Shown in pieces: positions 49,478 to 61,112 of a stretch of DNA of 64,000 nucleotides (positions are counted from its first letter, which is position 1; each line of letters starts with the position of its first letter). The position numbers and the translations under genes were made by a program. This DNA is from Altericroceibacterium indicum. Its GTDB lineage: Bacteria; Pseudomonadota; Alphaproteobacteria; Sphingomonadales; Sphingomonadaceae. A model generated the notes under the pieces. That model did not search any database and had not been told where the DNA came from. It worked only from the letters and a program-made list of their open reading frames with translations. Location of the stretch: positions 868,001 through 932,000 of the forward strand of contig NZ_WTYQ01000001.1 in NCBI RefSeq assembly GCF_009828105.1. The letters run 5' to 3'.

Positions 49478-51540
49478 TAGCGCACCATTACCCAGCTAAT
49501 CGCGGCAATCAGCCCGAGCAGCATGACCAGCGCATAGGAATAAAGATAACCGGACTGGATTTTCTTGGCCACGACAGCGCCGCGTTCCACAATCCAGGCC
49601 GCACCATTTGGTCCGAACCGGTCAATCAAGCCGACATCACCACGCTTCCAGAAGACGTTACCGAGCCAGAAAGCAGGGCGAACGAACAGGAAGTTGTACA
49701 GTTCGTCGAAATACCACTTGTTATACAAGAAGGCATGAACCTGACTGAACTGGGCGACGAACTTACCGGGAATAGATGTGTCCTTGATGTAGGCAAGCCA
49801 AGCAACAGCCAAACCTGCAAGCATCGCGATCGAAGCCGAAATCTTCACCCAGAATGGCACACCGTGCATTTCATGGATGAGATGTTCATTGAAAGCGATT
49901 GACCCCTTCCAGAAGCTTTCGCTTTCCACAAAGAACGGGCTGAACACATAACCAGAGAAAATGGCCCCCATCGACAAGAGGATGAGTGGGATCAGCATAA
50001 CCAGACCGCTCTCATGCGGATGGTAACCGGCTGTGCCATCATCTTCATGGGGTGATGGAGCGTGATGATGAACATCATGCCCGGCATCTTCCTGAGCAGC
50101 CGGATTGGCGTGATCAGAATCGTGATGGCCGTGATGGACAGCATGCTGAATATGCTCAGACTGCGCCCAGCGCGGCTTGCCCCAGAATGTGAGGAACATC
50201 AGGCGCCAGCTATAGAAACTGGTAAGCAATGCAGCAAAGGCACCAAGCCAGAAAGCTGAACGCCCCATATCGGTGCCGCTGGCGAAAGCCGCTTCAAGGA
50301 TAGCATCCTTGGAGTGATAGCCTGCAAAACCTGCATGAAGCCAGTAGATGCCAACACCAGTAATAGCGAGCGTACCTGCCATCATGGCCCAGAAGGTTAC
50401 CGGGATCTTCTTACGCAAGCCCCCATAGTAACGCATATCCTGTTCGTGATGCATCGAATGGATCACCGAACCGGCACCAAGGAACAACAGAGCCTTGAAG
50501 AAGGCGTGTGTGAACAGGTGGAACATGGCCACGCCATACGCACCCACGCCTGCAGCAAAGAACATGTAACCGAGCTGCGAGCAGGTCGAATAAGCGATAA
50601 CCCGCTTGATGTCCCACTGCGTTGTGCCGATCGTTGCCGCAAAGAGGCAGGTGACACCACCAATGAAGGTGACGAAAGTCATCGCGTCAGGCGCAGCCTG
50701 AAACATCGGTGACAGACGGCAAACCATGAACACGCCAGCGGTCACCATGGTTGCCGCATGGATCAGCGCCGAAACAGGTGTCGGGCCTTCCATAGCGTCC
50801 GGCAACCAAGTGTGCAGACCAAGCTGAGCAGACTTACCCATCGCCCCGATAAAGAGCAGCAGGCAAAGAATGGTCATCGTGTCGAATTGCATTCCCAGGA
50901 AGTTAAGTTTTGCGCCAGCCATGCCGGGAGCTGCAGCCAGGATTTCCGGAATGGACACTGTGCCGAAGACCAGAAACGTGCCGAAGATACCCAGCATAAA
51001 GCCAAGGTCACCCACACGGTTGACCACAAATGCCTTGATCGCAGCAGCGTTCGCGCTTGGTTTTTTGAACCAGAAACCAATCAAGAGATAGGATGCAAGG
51101 CCCACGCCTTCCCAACCGAAGAACATCTGCACCAGATTGTCCGCTGTCACCAGCATCAGCATGGCGAAGGTGAACAGGCACAGATAGGCGAAGAAGCGCG
51201 GCTGATCGGGATCTTCATCCATATAGCCCCAGCTATAAAGATGAACGAGAGCCGAAACGCTGGTAATAACCACCAGCATGATCGCAGTCAGCGTATCAAC
51301 GCGCAGTGCCCAATCGAAGCTGAAGGCTCCGGAATGAACCCATTGCAGCACCGGAACCACACCGGGTTCAGCCGTGCCAGCAAGATAGCTCAGGAAAATC
51401 GGCCAGCTTAGCCCACATGAGATAAACAGCGCGCCAGTGGTGATGATCTTCGCCGGGACATTCCCGATCGACCGATTGCCGAAACCGGCAATGATCGATG
51501 CCACCAACGGCAGGAAGACAATAAGTAGGATGGTGGACAT
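49477..51540 (-). CDS. nuoL: NADH-quinone oxidoreductase subunit L
   Basis: 687 residues, ND5 homologue, distal pump with a lateral helix. Core motifs [39 protein letters not shown] and [20 protein letters not shown]. Residues about 461-510 form a very His/Asp-rich soluble insertion ([15 protein letters not shown] and [12 protein letters not shown]). His-rich loops at this place occur in some alphaproteobacterial NuoL; metal binding has not been shown to my knowledge. Confidence 0.97.
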   Translation of the reverse strand: MSTILLIVFLPLVASIIAGFGNRSIGNVPAKIITTGALFISCGLSWPIFLSYLAGTAEPGVVPVLQWVHSGAFSFDWALRVDTLTAIMLVVITSVSALVHLYSWGYMDEDPDQPRFFAYLCLFTFAMLMLVTADNLVQMFFGWEGVGLASYLLIGFWFKKPSANAAAIKAFVVNRVGDLGFMLGIFGTFLVFGTVSIPEILAAAPGMAGAKLNFLGMQFDTMTILCLLLFIGAMGKSAQLGLHTWLPDAMEGPTPVSALIHAATMVTAGVFMVCRLSPMFQAAPDAMTFVTFIGGVTCLFAATIGTTQWDIKRVIAYSTCSQLGYMFFAAGVGAYGVAMFHLFTHAFFKALLFLGAGSVIHSMHHEQDMRYYGGLRKKIPVTFWAMMAGTLAITGVGIYWLHAGFAGYHSKDAILEAAFASGTDMGRSAFWLGAFAALLTSFYSWRLMFLTFWGKPRWAQSEHIQHAVHHGHHDSDHANPAAQEDAGHDVHHHAPSPHEDDGTAGYHPHESGLVMLIPLILLSMGAIFSGYVFSPFFVESESFWKGSIAFNEHLIHEMHGVPFWVKISASIAMLAGLAVAWLAYIKDTSIPGKFVAQFSQVHAFLYNKWYFDELYNFLFVRPAFWLGNVFWKRGDVGLIDRFGPNGAAWIVERGAVVAKKIQSGYLYSYALVMLLGLIAAISWVMVR

Positions 51541-51546
51541 GTTCTT

Positions 51547-51852
51547 TTATCCCTTCATCCGGTTGACGTCATCGACAGCAATCGTGCCGCGGTCACGGAA
51601 GAAGATAACCAGAATAGCAAGACCAATAGCAGCCTCGCCTGCCGCAACGGTGAGGATAAACATCGCGAAAACCTGACCAACCAGATCGTTCAGGAAGGCG
51701 CTGAAGGCCACGAAGTTCAAATTCACCGAAAGCAGAATGAGTTCGATCGCCATCAGGATCACGATCACATTCTTCCGATTAAGGAAAATACCAAGCACGC
51801 CAAGCACGAACAGGATCGAGCTGACGACGACGTAATGTTCAATGCCGATCAC
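51547..51852 (-). CDS. nuoK: NADH-quinone oxidoreductase subunit K
   Basis: 101 residues, three TM helices, ND4L homologue. GTG start at 51852 (reads [14 protein letters not shown]) gives the standard length; the longer open frame runs into nuoJ. Carries the two membrane Glu residues in [17 protein letters not shown] and [16 protein letters not shown]. 13 nt after nuoJ. Confidence 0.95.
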   Translation of the reverse strand: MIGIEHYVVVSSILFVLGVLGIFLNRKNVIVILMAIELILLSVNLNFVAFSAFLNDLVGQVFAMFILTVAAGEAAIGLAILVIFFRDRGTIAVDDVNRMKG

Positions 51853-51865
51853 AGCTTCACCCCGG

Positions 51866-52486
51866 TCATAGTTCAATCCCTTTGCCCACTTCGGGGCGCG
51901 TGTTGACGGTTGCATCACCGGGACGGCGACGAACCTGCTTGTTGATATTCTGATGTCCGCGCACTGTGCCACGTTCACGATGCGTCAGGACGATGGCACC
52001 GACCATCGCCACCAGCAGAACGAGCCCTGCGCTTTCGAACAGGAAGAGATAACGGCCATACAAGAGCGCGCCGATACTGCGGATATTGCTTTCACCCATC
52101 AGCGGCGTGCCAACCCCGTCGGCCGTGCCAAGATGCATCGAGCCAGCGCTGTAAGCGCCAATACCCAAGATCATCTCTGAAACCAGAATGAGCGCCAGCA
52201 ATACGCCGAGTGGGAAATATTTGACGAAACCGGCACGCATTTCCGCGAAGTCGATTTCGAGCATCATCACGACGAAGAGGAACAGCACCGCAACCGCGCC
52301 AACGTAAACGATCACCAGCAACATGGCGATGAACTCGGCACCGACCAGAACCATGAGACCGGCCGCGTTAAAGAACGCGAGGATCAGCCACAGCACCGAG
52401 TGAACAGGGTTTCGCGCAGTGATGACAAGTGCCCCAGAGGCAATCACCATCGCGGCGAAGATATAAAAAGCTATCGTATGGATCAT
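51866..52486 (-). CDS. nuoJ: NADH-quinone oxidoreductase subunit J
   Basis: 206 residues, five TM helices, ND6 homologue. [20 protein letters not shown] and [17 protein letters not shown] carry the conserved pi-bulge helix. C-terminal hydrophilic tail with Arg-rich end. Part of the membrane arm next to the quinone site. Confidence 0.96.
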   Translation of the reverse strand: MIHTIAFYIFAAMVIASGALVITARNPVHSVLWLILAFFNAAGLMVLVGAEFIAMLLVIVYVGAVAVLFLFVVMMLEIDFAEMRAGFVKYFPLGVLLALILVSEMILGIGAYSAGSMHLGTADGVGTPLMGESNIRSIGALLYGRYLFLFESAGLVLLVAMVGAIVLTHRERGTVRGHQNINKQVRRRPGDATVNTRPEVGKGIEL

Positions 52487-52510
52487 GACATTCCGTCCTT
52501 GGCGAGCCGG

Positions 52511-52996
52511 TTAGCGATAGGGCGCATCGGCTTCAAGGTTCGCGGCAATCGCCCGCTCCCACTTGTCCCCATTCGCGAGCAGTTTCGCCTTGTCATAAAG
52601 CAATTCCTCACGCGTTTCGGTCGAATATTCGAAATTCGGCCCTTCAACGATAGCGTCCACCGGGCAGGCTTCCTGACAAAAGCCGCAATAGATGCATTTT
52701 GTCATGTCGATATCGTAGCGAGTCGTACGGCGGCTGCCGTCATCACGCGGTTCGGCTTCGATCGTAATCGCCTGCGCCGGGCAAACGGCTTCGCACAGCT
52801 TGCAGGCAATGCAGCGCTCTTCCCCATTGGGGTAGCGACGCAATGCGTGTTCACCACGAAAACGCGGGCTCAGATCGTTCTTTTCGAACGGATAGTTGAT
52901 CGTCGCCTTGGGCTTGAAGAAATACTTCAAGGTCAGCGCGTGCGCCTTCACGAACTCATAAAGAGTGAAGGACTTGATGAGATGGGGGATGCTCAT
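52511..52996 (-). CDS. nuoI: NADH-quinone oxidoreductase subunit I
   Basis: 161 residues. Two [4Fe-4S] ferredoxin motifs, [16 protein letters not shown] and [16 protein letters not shown], carrying clusters N6a and N6b. Start at 52996 ([10 protein letters not shown]) overlaps the nuoH stop by 4 nt. The frame continues upstream within nuoH without homology. Links NuoG to NuoB in the electron path. Confidence 0.97.
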   Translation of the reverse strand: MSIPHLIKSFTLYEFVKAHALTLKYFFKPKATINYPFEKNDLSPRFRGEHALRRYPNGEERCIACKLCEAVCPAQAITIEAEPRDDGSRRTTRYDIDMTKCIYCGFCQEACPVDAIVEGPNFEYSTETREELLYDKAKLLANGDKWERAIAANLEADAPYR

Positions 52997-54036
52997 CCGT
53001 ACCTCGTCAGCATAAGATAACCGGAAACCAGCACAACGAAGAGCAGGCTCATCGGAAGGAAGATCTTCCAACCCAGACGCATCAGCTGGTCATAGCGGAA
53101 GCGAGGGACTGTTGCCTTCACCCAGGAGAAGACAAAGAAGAAGAAGAATGTTTTCAGCAGCCACCAGATAAAGCCCGGCACCACATAAAGAATGCCGATG
53201 TCCAGCGGAGGCAACCAGCCACCGAAGAACAGCGTGGTGTTCAGCGCGCACATCAGCAGGACGTTGGCATATTCACCAAGCCAGAAGAGCGCGAAGGCCA
53301 TCGAGCTATATTCAGTTTGGTAACCCGCAACGAGTTCAGATTCCGCTTCGGTCAGATCGAAAGGCGCACGCGCCGTTTCAGCCATGCCGGAAATCAGGAA
53401 CAGCACCCACATCGGGAACAGTAGAATATTGAAAAAGAACCCGTTGACGATGCCAAGGCCCGCTCCCTTCTGCGCCATGACGATATCGCTGAGATTGTTC
53501 GTCCCGGCCCATAAGATCACGCAAATCAGGATAAAGCCGATCGAGACTTCATAGGAAATCATCTGCGCCGCAGCGCGAAGGGCTGAAAAGAAAGGATATT
53601 TCGAGTTGGAAGCCCAACCGGAGATCACCACACCATAAACACCGAGGGACGAAATCGCCAGGATATAGAGCAGGCCAACGTTAATGTCCGCCAGCACGGC
53701 ACCTTCGGCAAAAGGCATCACCGCCCAGGCCATCAGTGCAACCGTGAAGGTGATGATCGGCGCAATCAGGAACAGGCCCTTATTTGCTGCCGATGGGATG
53801 ATGGTTTCCTGAAGGAAAACCTTCAAGCCATCTGCAAAGCTCTGCAAGAGACCGAAAGGGCCAACCACGTTGGGACCACGGCGCAAAGCCATCGCGGCCC
53901 AGATTTTACGGTCAACGTAAATGATCATAGCCACAGCCAGCATCAGCGGCAGCGCAATCAGCAGAATTCCGCAAATGGTCGCGACAAACCACGCCCATTC
54001 GTAATTCATGCCAAGGGATTCAAAAAAGGCGGTCAT
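52993..54036 (-). CDS. nuoH: NADH-quinone oxidoreductase subunit H
   Basis: 347 residues, eight TM helices, ND1 homologue. [19 protein letters not shown] (short form RRGPNVVG), [20 protein letters not shown] with the acidic quinone-channel residues and [16 protein letters not shown]. Start at 54036 (MTAFFESLG) overlaps nuoG by 4 nt. Anchors the quinone chamber. Confidence 0.97.
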   Translation of the reverse strand: MTAFFESLGMNYEWAWFVATICGILLIALPLMLAVAMIIYVDRKIWAAMALRRGPNVVGPFGLLQSFADGLKVFLQETIIPSAANKGLFLIAPIITFTVALMAWAVMPFAEGAVLADINVGLLYILAISSLGVYGVVISGWASNSKYPFFSALRAAAQMISYEVSIGFILICVILWAGTNNLSDIVMAQKGAGLGIVNGFFFNILLFPMWVLFLISGMAETARAPFDLTEAESELVAGYQTEYSSMAFALFWLGEYANVLLMCALNTTLFFGGWLPPLDIGILYVVPGFIWWLLKTFFFFFVFSWVKATVPRFRYDQLMRLGWKIFLPMSLLFVVLVSGYLMLTRYG

Positions 54037-56039
54037 TCGGCTGCCTCCGGAAGCGCTTCGCCATGGAGCAATTCGGCAGAGCATTGCTGCATCACCGCGC
54101 TCGCCCGAGCGATCGGGTTGGTCATGTAGAAATCCTTGATCGGATAGCTCATCGCGCCCGATGCTTTGACGGACATGTCAGCCTTGGGAAGCGCGCCGTA
54201 ATCGGCCACAGCTTCGTGTCCAAGTGCCGGAACTTCTGCGATCATCTGGGCGCGAAGCTGTTCAAAGCTGTCGAAACCGACCGAAACGCCAAGCGCATCA
54301 GCCAATGCGCGCAGAATAGTCCAGTCTTCGCGAGCGTCACCGGGGGCGAACACGGCCTTGTCAGCAAGCTGAACGCGACCTTCCGTATTCACATAGGTGC
54401 CGCTCTTTTCGGTGAAGGCTGCGGCCGGCAGAATGATTTCTGCGCCATGCGCACCCTTGTCACCATGATGGCCGATATAGACCTTCAGCGCATCGGCGAA
54501 TGGTTCCAAATCCATTTCATCCGCGCCGAGGGACAGCACAACTTTCGGCTTGGCCGCAGCGATATCCGCCATGCCACCCTTCTGCGCGAAGCCGAGCATG
54601 AGTGACCCCATGCGCGCAGCAGAGAAGTGGAGGACGTTAAAGCCGTTCCAGCCATCACGAACGAGGTTCCATTCAGCGGCCAGTGCCAGTGCCGGATGCA
54701 GAGCACCCTTTGCCAGAGCCGCGCCGCCAAGGATCACCGCCGGACGTTCCGCCTTGGACATGGCTTCGGCAACATGGGCCGGAAGGTCATGCAGGACAGA
54801 AACATCAGCGCCGATGAATTCAGCCGGATAAGTCGTTTCCCATTCAGGGCCGACAAGGAAAATCTTCGCGCCGCTCTTCGCCGCTTTACGCAGGCGGACG
54901 TTAAGAAGGGCCGCTTCCCAACGCACATGGCTTCCGACGATCAGAACCGCATCAGCATTTTCAATCTCGGCAAAGCCGGTGTTGAAATTGACCGCTGCGA
55001 GGTTTGACACGTCGTAATTCATGCCGGTCTGGCGCGATTCAACGAGATTGGAGCCCAATGCGTTCAGCAGCTTCCTGGCCGCAAACATGGTTTCGCAATC
55101 GACCATATCTCCAGCGACAGCGGCAATATCCTTGCCCGGCTTCGCCGCAGCGATCAGTTCGAAAGCTTCGTTCCAGCTGGAAGCCTGCAACTTGCCTGCC
55201 TTGCGGATCCACACCTTGTCGAGACGGCGGCGCGTAAGGCCATCGACCTGATAGCGTGCCTTGTCCGAAATCCACTCTTCGTTCACATCATCATTGATGC
55301 GCGGAAGAGCGCGGAGCACTTCGCGGCCACGGCTGTCAATACGGATATTGGCACCCACTGCGTCAGACACGTCGATCGACATGGTCTTCTTCAATTCCCA
55401 CGGACGCGCTTCATAAGCGTAAGGCCGCGAGGTCAGCGCACCAACTGGGCAAAGATCGATCACATTGGCCGAAAGCTCATGTTTGGCAGCCTGTTCGAGA
55501 TAGGTCGTGATCTGCATGTTTTCGCCGCGATAAAGCGCGCCGATTTCATCCACACCAGCCACTTCTTCCGAAAACCGAACGCAGCGCGTGCAATGGATGC
55601 AGCGGGTCATGATCGTCTTGATCAATGGCCCCATATTCTTGGATGTCACCGCGCGCTTATGTTCGTGGTAACGTGATGCACCACGGCCATAAGCCACGGA
55701 CTGATCCTGAAGATCGCATTCACCACCCTGATCGCAAATTGGGCAATCGAGCGGATGGTTGATGAGAAGGAATTCCATCACCCCTTCCCGCGCCTTCTTG
55801 ACCATCGGCGTATCCGTGCGGATCTGCTGGCCTTCAGCGGCGGGCAGCGCACAGCTAGCCTGCGGCTTGGGCGGTCCAGGCTTCACTTCAACCAGACACA
55901 TCCGGCAGTTGCCAGCGATTGACAGGCGTTCATGATAGCAGAAACGCGGGATTTCCTTACCCGCCAGCTCACAGGCCTGAAGGACTGTGGCGCCATCGGG
56001 AACATCCAGTTCCTGGCCGTCTACGGTTACTTTAGGCAT
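54033..56039 (-). CDS. nuoG: NADH-quinone oxidoreductase subunit G
   Basis: 668 residues. N-terminal [2Fe-2S] ferredoxin domain ([19 protein letters not shown]), the His-coordinated cluster site ([18 protein letters not shown]), a [4Fe-4S] set ([10 protein letters not shown] and later DLCPVGAL), then a molybdopterin-oxidoreductase-like fold without cofactor. Length typical of the alphaproteobacterial and mitochondrial form (about 690), shorter than E. coli NuoG (about 910). Confidence 0.97.
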   Translation of the reverse strand: MPKVTVDGQELDVPDGATVLQACELAGKEIPRFCYHERLSIAGNCRMCLVEVKPGPPKPQASCALPAAEGQQIRTDTPMVKKAREGVMEFLLINHPLDCPICDQGGECDLQDQSVAYGRGASRYHEHKRAVTSKNMGPLIKTIMTRCIHCTRCVRFSEEVAGVDEIGALYRGENMQITTYLEQAAKHELSANVIDLCPVGALTSRPYAYEARPWELKKTMSIDVSDAVGANIRIDSRGREVLRALPRINDDVNEEWISDKARYQVDGLTRRRLDKVWIRKAGKLQASSWNEAFELIAAAKPGKDIAAVAGDMVDCETMFAARKLLNALGSNLVESRQTGMNYDVSNLAAVNFNTGFAEIENADAVLIVGSHVRWEAALLNVRLRKAAKSGAKIFLVGPEWETTYPAEFIGADVSVLHDLPAHVAEAMSKAERPAVILGGAALAKGALHPALALAAEWNLVRDGWNGFNVLHFSAARMGSLMLGFAQKGGMADIAAAKPKVVLSLGADEMDLEPFADALKVYIGHHGDKGAHGAEIILPAAAFTEKSGTYVNTEGRVQLADKAVFAPGDAREDWTILRALADALGVSVGFDSFEQLRAQMIAEVPALGHEAVADYGALPKADMSVKASGAMSYPIKDFYMTNPIARASAVMQQCSAELLHGEALPEAAE

Positions 56040-57346
56040 TATTCAGCAGCCTCCTGGAGGGAGCCTTCACGCGCTTCAATGCGGCGCTCCAATTCGGGGC
56101 GGAAATGGCGGATAAGGCCCTGGATCGGCCATGCCGCAGCATCGCCCAATGCGCAGATCGTATGACCTTCCACCTGCTTGGTGACTTCAAACAGCATATC
56201 GATTTCGGACTTGTCAGCCTCGCCTTCGCGCAGCCGTTCCATCACACGCCACATCCAACCTGTGCCTTCACGGCAAGGGGTGCACTGGCCACAGCTTTCA
56301 TGCTTGTAAAAAGCGCTGATCCGGCTGATCGCCCGAACTATGTCGGTGGACTTGTCCATCACGATAACCGCAGCAGTCCCCAGACCTGAACCAACTTCCT
56401 TCAGGCCATCAAAGTCCATCGGGCAATCCATGATCTGTTCAGCCGGAACCAGTGGAACCGATGAACCACCGGGAATCACAGCAAGAAGATTGTCCCAGCC
56501 ACCACGGATGCCGCCGCAATGCTTTTCAATCAGCTCGCGGAAAGGAATGCTCATCGCTTCCTCTACCACGCAAGGCTTTTCAACATGGCCGGAAATCTGG
56601 AAGAGCTTGGTGCCCTTGTTGTTTTCACGGCCAAAGCTGGAGAACCACGCAGCGCCGCGACGAATGATCGTCGGCGCCACCGCGATAGATTCCACGTTGT
56701 TCACTGTGGTCGGGCAGCCATAGAGGCCTGCACCTGCCGGGAATGGCGGCTTGAGACGTGGCTGACCCTTCTTGCCTTCGAGGCTTTCGATCATCGCGGT
56801 TTCTTCACCGCAGATATAAGCGCCCGCGCCGCGATGGACGAAGACATCGAAATCATAGCCGGAGCCGGCTGCATTCTTACCGATCAGGCCAGCGTCATAA
56901 GCTTCCTGAACAGCTGCAAAAAGCGTTTCGGCTTCACGGATATATTCACCGCGAATATAGATATAAGCGGCACGTGCCTGCATCGCGAAGCCCGCCACCA
57001 AAGCGCCTTCGATCAGCTTGTGCGGATCGTGGCGGATGATTTCACGGTCCTTGCAGGAACCGGGTTCGGATTCATCGGCATTGATGACAAGAAAGCTCGG
57101 GCGCGGATTGCCGTCCCGATCCTTAGGCGCTTCCTTGGGCATGAAACTCCATTTCATACCCGTGGGGAAGCCTGCCCCGCCCCGGCCACGCAGACCAGAA
57201 GCCTTTATTTCATCAATGATCGCATCACGCCCCTTGGCGAGGATCGCTTTCGTATCATCCCAGTCACCACGCTTGCGCGCAGCATCAAGGTTCCATGGCT
57301 GGAAGCCATAGAGATTGGTAAAGATACGGTCCTTATCGGTGAGCAT
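56039..57346 (-). CDS. nuoF: NADH-quinone oxidoreductase subunit F
   Basis: 435 residues. Binds NADH and [18 protein letters not shown], and [19 protein letters not shown]; cluster N3 cysteines in [12 protein letters not shown] with the distal Cys in [12 protein letters not shown]. The Shine-Dalgarno GGAGGA is inside the end of the small upstream ORF, whose stop overlaps this ATG by one base (TGATG). Confidence 0.97.
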   Translation of the reverse strand: MLTDKDRIFTNLYGFQPWNLDAARKRGDWDDTKAILAKGRDAIIDEIKASGLRGRGGAGFPTGMKWSFMPKEAPKDRDGNPRPSFLVINADESEPGSCKDREIIRHDPHKLIEGALVAGFAMQARAAYIYIRGEYIREAETLFAAVQEAYDAGLIGKNAAGSGYDFDVFVHRGAGAYICGEETAMIESLEGKKGQPRLKPPFPAGAGLYGCPTTVNNVESIAVAPTIIRRGAAWFSSFGRENNKGTKLFQISGHVEKPCVVEEAMSIPFRELIEKHCGGIRGGWDNLLAVIPGGSSVPLVPAEQIMDCPMDFDGLKEVGSGLGTAAVIVMDKSTDIVRAISRISAFYKHESCGQCTPCREGTGWMWRVMERLREGEADKSEIDMLFEVTKQVEGHTICALGDAAAWPIQGLIRHFRPELERRIEAREGSLQEAAE

Positions 57347-57489
57347 CAGCTCATTCCTCCGAATACGATAATGGCAGCGACCAACGCGATCGCGACCAGT
57401 GCGATTGTCTTGGCAATCCCTTTAAGCACGTTCCATGCAAGGACCACCGCAACAATTGCGATAATAAGCGTAGCGAGCGAATAGCTCAC
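57346..57489 (-). CDS. Small membrane peptide encoded between nuoE and nuoF
   Basis: 47 residues from GTG at 57489 (48 if ATG at 57492 is used). Reads roughly [20 protein letters not shown], then [20 protein letters not shown] and ends VFGGMS. Two hydrophobic segments (about 5-21 and 27-42) around a short basic turn. GGGGGG lies 4 nt before the GTG. It overlaps the nuoE stop at one end and the nuoF start at the other by one base, so it fits the operon exactly. No known Complex I subunit matches; possible assembly or accessory peptide. Confidence 0.7.
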   Translation of the reverse strand: MSYSLATLIIAIVAVVLAWNVLKGIAKTIALVAIALVAAIIVFGGMS

Positions 57490-58154
57490 CATTCCCCCCG
57501 ATAGTCATGGTTTTCTTTTACCATGTCTTTCAGAGTGGTCGGCCCGCCTGAGGGTTCACTGGTGTGGCGCCCCGATTCCTGCGTGCCAGCCTTGGGCGTA
57601 TCTCCTGCGGCCAGTGCATCAAGCACACTATTCAGACGTTCAGGCGTCAGATCTTCATAATTGTCATCATTGATCTGAACCATCGGTGCGGTAGCGCAAT
57701 TGCCCATGCACTCAACTTCAGTGAGGGTCCACAGACCGTCATCCGTTGTGTGACCTTTCCTCATGCCGCGCTTGTAGCAGGCATCAAGAATGTCATCAGA
57801 CCCGCGCAACATGCAGGGCGTCGTTCCGCAAACCTGTACATGATAGCGACCAACTGGGGCCAGATTATACATGGTGTAGAAAGTGGCCACTTCGAGCACG
57901 CGAATGATCGGCATGTCGAGATAATTGGCAACATATTCCATCACTGGAAGCGGCAGCCAGCCCTGCGTGTTCGTCTCTGCGCCAACCTGACGCTGCGCCA
58001 GATCGAGCAAAGGCATCACAGCCGACTTCTGGCGACCTGCCGGATAACGGGCAACGACCACCTTGGCCTGTTCCGCATTTTCAGTGGACCACGTGAAATT
58101 ACCCCAGCGCTGGCGCAGTTCAGGGGTATCGGGTGCTGGTGCGCGTTCAGCCAT
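57486..58154 (-). CDS. nuoE: NADH-quinone oxidoreductase subunit E
   Basis: 222 residues. Thioredoxin-like [2Fe-2S] protein (cluster N1a): CGTTPCMLRGSDD and, 40 residues on, CMGNCATAPMVQIND. Start at 58154 ([11 protein letters not shown]). The C-terminal 50 residues (AGDTPKAGTQESGRHTSEPS...) are a hydrophilic extension. The start overlaps the stop of the NTF2-like gene by one base (TAATG). Confidence 0.97.
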   Translation of the reverse strand: MAERAPAPDTPELRQRWGNFTWSTENAEQAKVVVARYPAGRQKSAVMPLLDLAQRQVGAETNTQGWLPLPVMEYVANYLDMPIIRVLEVATFYTMYNLAPVGRYHVQVCGTTPCMLRGSDDILDACYKRGMRKGHTTDDGLWTLTEVECMGNCATAPMVQINDDNYEDLTPERLNSVLDALAAGDTPKAGTQESGRHTSEPSGGPTTLKDMVKENHDYRGEW

Positions 58155-58486
58155 TAGCGAACAAACTCCACGCGAGAGCATTTGTCGCCCTCGAAACTAT
58201 AGACGGCCATAACCTCGAAGGGCTCGGCGGTTGATGAACGAAAAACCCGTTCATGCAGCACGGCATAATTGTCGAATTCAGCGCCGTAGAGGATTTCGAC
58301 CCGATTTTCGGGGAATTCGGCAAACATGGCAGTCAGGCCGGAAACAATTCCCTGCCGGCCATCACGCACGACATCGCCGCGATAGCCTGCTTCACAGGCA
58401 TCTTCGGTCATCAGCGCAACATAGCTTTCAGCATCCTGCGCGTTGTAATGGCCAATCATGGCTTTGGCTGTGGCAAGCTTGCTCAA
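58154..58486 (-). CDS. NTF2-like/SnoaL-like small protein inserted between nuoD and nuoE
   Basis: 110 residues with the SnoaL/NTF2-like cone-fold pattern: an N-terminal helix ([20 protein letters not shown]), a GRQGI segment, and a series of beta strands ending [19 protein letters not shown]. Overlaps nuoD by 4 nt and nuoE by 1 nt, so it is translated with them. Not a recognised Complex I subunit. Could be an enzyme or an assembly partner; no catalytic residues can be assigned. Confidence 0.8.
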   Translation of the reverse strand: MSKLATAKAMIGHYNAQDAESYVALMTEDACEAGYRGDVVRDGRQGIVSGLTAMFAEFPENRVEILYGAEFDNYAVLHERVFRSSTAEPFEVMAVYSFEGDKCSRVEFVR

Positions 58487-59697
58487 CGGTCACACTCCCC
58501 GAACACGATATCCATCGCACCCAGAATAGCAGTCGCGTCGGGCAACATATGGCCCTTGCTCATGAATTCCATCGCCTGAAGGTGGCTGAATGCAGTTGGG
58601 CGGATCTTGCAGCGATACGGCTTGTTGGACCCGTCAGATACCAGATAGACGCCAAATTCACCCTTCGGGCTTTCCGTGGCGACATAGGTTTCGCCAGCGG
58701 GAACATGGAAGCCTTCGGTGTAAAGCTTGAAATGATGGATCAGCGCTTCCATCGATTGCTTCATTTCACCGCGAAGGGGCGGAGAAACCTTGCGGTCAGA
58801 CGTATGCACCGGACCTTCAGGCATTTCAGCCAGGCACTGCTTCATGATCTTGGCGGACTGGCGGACTTCTTCCACCCGAACCATCATACGATCATAGCAA
58901 TCGCCATTGGTGCCAACCGGGATTTCAAAATCCATTCGGTCATAGACATCATATGGCTGGCTCTTGCGGATATCCCAAGGGATGCCCGCGCCGCGGATCA
59001 TTGGACCGGAGAAGCCCCATGCCAGTGCATCTTCCTTGCTGACAATGGCGATATCGACATTGCGCTGTTTGAAAATGCGATTGTCCACCACGAGGCTCAT
59101 CGCATCGTTGAACAGTTCAGGCAGGCGCGTATCGAGCCAGTCACCAATGTCGGTAAGCAGCTTCAACGGCACATCCTGATGCACACCGCCGGGACGGAAC
59201 CATGCACTGTGCATCCGGGCGCCTGATGCACGTTCAAAGAAATTGAGGCAGTCTTCGCGAATTTCAAACAGCCACAGGTTCGGGGTCATCGCGCCAACGT
59301 CCATGACGTGGCTGCCAATGTTGAGCATGTGGTTGGAAATACGCGTCAATTCCGCAAACAGAACACGCAGATATTGCGCGCGCAGCGGAACCTCGACGTT
59401 CAACATCTTTTCGACCGCCAGAACATAGGAATGTTCCATGCACAGCGGTGAACAATAATCGAGACGATCGAAGTACGGGAGCGCCTGAAGATAGGTCTTA
59501 TATTCGATCAGCTTTTCAGTGCCGCGATGAAGCAGGCCCACATGCGGATCGATCCGCTCGATAATTTCCCCGTCCAACTCCATGACGAGCCGCAGCACGC
59601 CGTGAGCCGCAGGATGCTGCGGACCAAAGTTGATCGTGTAGTTGGTGATCGCTTCATCGCCGACCGTGGTGGGCGATTCTTCTACTGTAAAGCTCAT
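58483..59697 (-). CDS. nuoD: NADH-quinone oxidoreductase subunit D
   Basis: 404 residues, 49-kDa subunit homologue. [21 protein letters not shown], with the quinone-site His-Tyr region in [14 protein letters not shown] and [13 protein letters not shown]. NuoC and NuoD are separate proteins here, unlike the fused E. coli CD. Overlaps nuoC by 4 nt. Confidence 0.97.
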   Translation of the reverse strand: MSFTVEESPTTVGDEAITNYTINFGPQHPAAHGVLRLVMELDGEIIERIDPHVGLLHRGTEKLIEYKTYLQALPYFDRLDYCSPLCMEHSYVLAVEKMLNVEVPLRAQYLRVLFAELTRISNHMLNIGSHVMDVGAMTPNLWLFEIREDCLNFFERASGARMHSAWFRPGGVHQDVPLKLLTDIGDWLDTRLPELFNDAMSLVVDNRIFKQRNVDIAIVSKEDALAWGFSGPMIRGAGIPWDIRKSQPYDVYDRMDFEIPVGTNGDCYDRMMVRVEEVRQSAKIMKQCLAEMPEGPVHTSDRKVSPPLRGEMKQSMEALIHHFKLYTEGFHVPAGETYVATESPKGEFGVYLVSDGSNKPYRCKIRPTAFSHLQAMEFMSKGHMLPDATAILGAMDIVFGECDR

Positions 59698-60554
59698 GAC
59701 CCGCTCTTGTCCTTATCGACTTCGGTGGCCGACTTGGTGTCAGTCGTATCACCTTCGCGAGGCGCCTTGCCGGGACGATCCTCTGTCGCATCGGGAGCGC
59801 CGCTTGCATCCTTGCCCTTATCTGTCTGGGCAGGAGCAGCATGGCTCTTTTTCTCGGCAGCCTTGGCATCCGTCGCTTTGCCAGCGCCAGTATCGGAAGG
59901 CTTTTCGGTGGTTTTGGGCGCATCGCTCTTGGGAGCGTCAGCCTTTTCATCACCGGGCAGCACATATTCTGCGCCTTCCCACGGGCTCATAAAGTCAAAG
60001 CTGCGGAAATCCTGCGCCAGTGTCACCGGCTCATAGACGACGCGCTTTTCTTCTTCAGAATAACGCACTTCCTGATAGCCAGACAGCGGGAAATCCTTGC
60101 GGAAAGGATGCCCTTCAAAGCCATAGTCAGTGAGGATGCGGCGCAGATCCGTGTTGCCCTGAAAAAGCACACCATACATGTCGAACACTTCGCGTTCGAG
60201 CCAGCCTGCACAGGGGAACAGATTGGTCACTGTCGGCACCGGCGTATTTTCATCAGTGCTGACTTTCACCAGCAGGCGATGATTTTTCGTTACCGACAGC
60301 AGCATGTAAACAACTTCGAAGCGCTCAAGCCGCTGCGGATAATCCACCCCGGCCATTTCCATGAGCTGCTGATATTCATGCTCATCACGTAAAGTGCGGA
60401 TGACATCTTCGATGCTTTCACGCTTTACGGTGAGAACCAGCTCTTCATGGACGATCTTAGCTTCGAGCAGCACAGCCCCGAGGGATGCAACAATTGCATC
60501 CTTCACGTCCTCAGCGGGAGTGAATTTGGGGGCGGAATGAAGGACAGTAGCCAT
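59694..60554 (-). CDS. nuoC: NADH-quinone oxidoreductase subunit C with long disordered tail
   Basis: 286 residues. Residues 1 to about 200 are a normal 30-kDa subunit: [66 protein letters not shown] (partial motif [12 protein letters not shown]) and [20 protein letters not shown]. The last 85 are a low-complexity tail of Ala, Lys, Asp, Thr and Pro ([20 protein letters not shown] and so on), certainly disordered. Typical NuoC has no such extension. The sequence stays in frame with sphingomonad-like codon use, so it is not a frameshift. Confidence 0.95.
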   Translation of the reverse strand: MATVLHSAPKFTPAEDVKDAIVASLGAVLLEAKIVHEELVLTVKRESIEDVIRTLRDEHEYQQLMEMAGVDYPQRLERFEVVYMLLSVTKNHRLLVKVSTDENTPVPTVTNLFPCAGWLEREVFDMYGVLFQGNTDLRRILTDYGFEGHPFRKDFPLSGYQEVRYSEEEKRVVYEPVTLAQDFRSFDFMSPWEGAEYVLPGDEKADAPKSDAPKTTEKPSDTGAGKATDAKAAEKKSHAAPAQTDKGKDASGAPDATEDRPGKAPREGDTTDTKSATEVDKDKSGS

Positions 60555-60563
60555 TGCTTTTCC

Positions 60564-61112
60564 TTACCGCTCTATCGTGCCAGAGCGGCGGATTTTCCGC
60601 TGCAACTGCATCACGCCATACAACAGCGCTTCGGCTGTCGGAGGGCAACCTGGGATATAGATATCCACCGGCACCACCCGATCACAGCCACGCACCACAG
60701 AATAGCTATAGTGGTAATAACCGCCGCCATTGGCGCAAGACCCCATCGAAATGACATATTTCGGGGACGACATCTGGTCATAGACCTTGCGCAGCGCCGG
60801 AGCCATCTTGTTGCACAGCGTACCGGCCACGATCATCACGTCGCTCTGACGCGGAGAAGCGCGCGGTGCAGCGCCGAAACGTTCCATGTCATAACGAGGC
60901 ATGTTCACATGGATCATTTCCACCGCGCAGCAAGCGAGGCCGAAAGTCATCCACCACAATGAACCGGTGCGGGCCCATTGGAACAGCTCTTCCGTACTTG
61001 TGACAAGAAAGCCCTTGTCGTTCACTTCCGTGGACAGGGCCTGAAAATAGTCCTGATCAGGCTGGCGTATTTCGCCCGGCCGTGCCGCAGGAACTGTTTC
61101 GCTCATTCCCAT
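60564..61112 (-). CDS. nuoB: NADH-quinone oxidoreductase subunit B
   Basis: 182 residues. Carries terminal cluster N2: tandem cysteines in [12 protein letters not shown], then [20 protein letters not shown] and [16 protein letters not shown]. Receives electrons from NuoI and reduces quinone with NuoD. Its start overlaps the nuoA stop by 10 nt. Confidence 0.97.
   Translation of the reverse strand: MGMSETVPAARPGEIRQPDQDYFQALSTEVNDKGFLVTSTEELFQWARTGSLWWMTFGLACCAVEMIHVNMPRYDMERFGAAPRASPRQSDVMIVAGTLCNKMAPALRKVYDQMSSPKYVISMGSCANGGGYYHYSYSVVRGCDRVVPVDIYIPGCPPTAEALLYGVMQLQRKIRRSGTIER

Noticed and set aside
56519-57484. 321-residue plus-strand frame
   Set aside because: Antisense to nuoF and the small nuo peptide; no recognisable motif.
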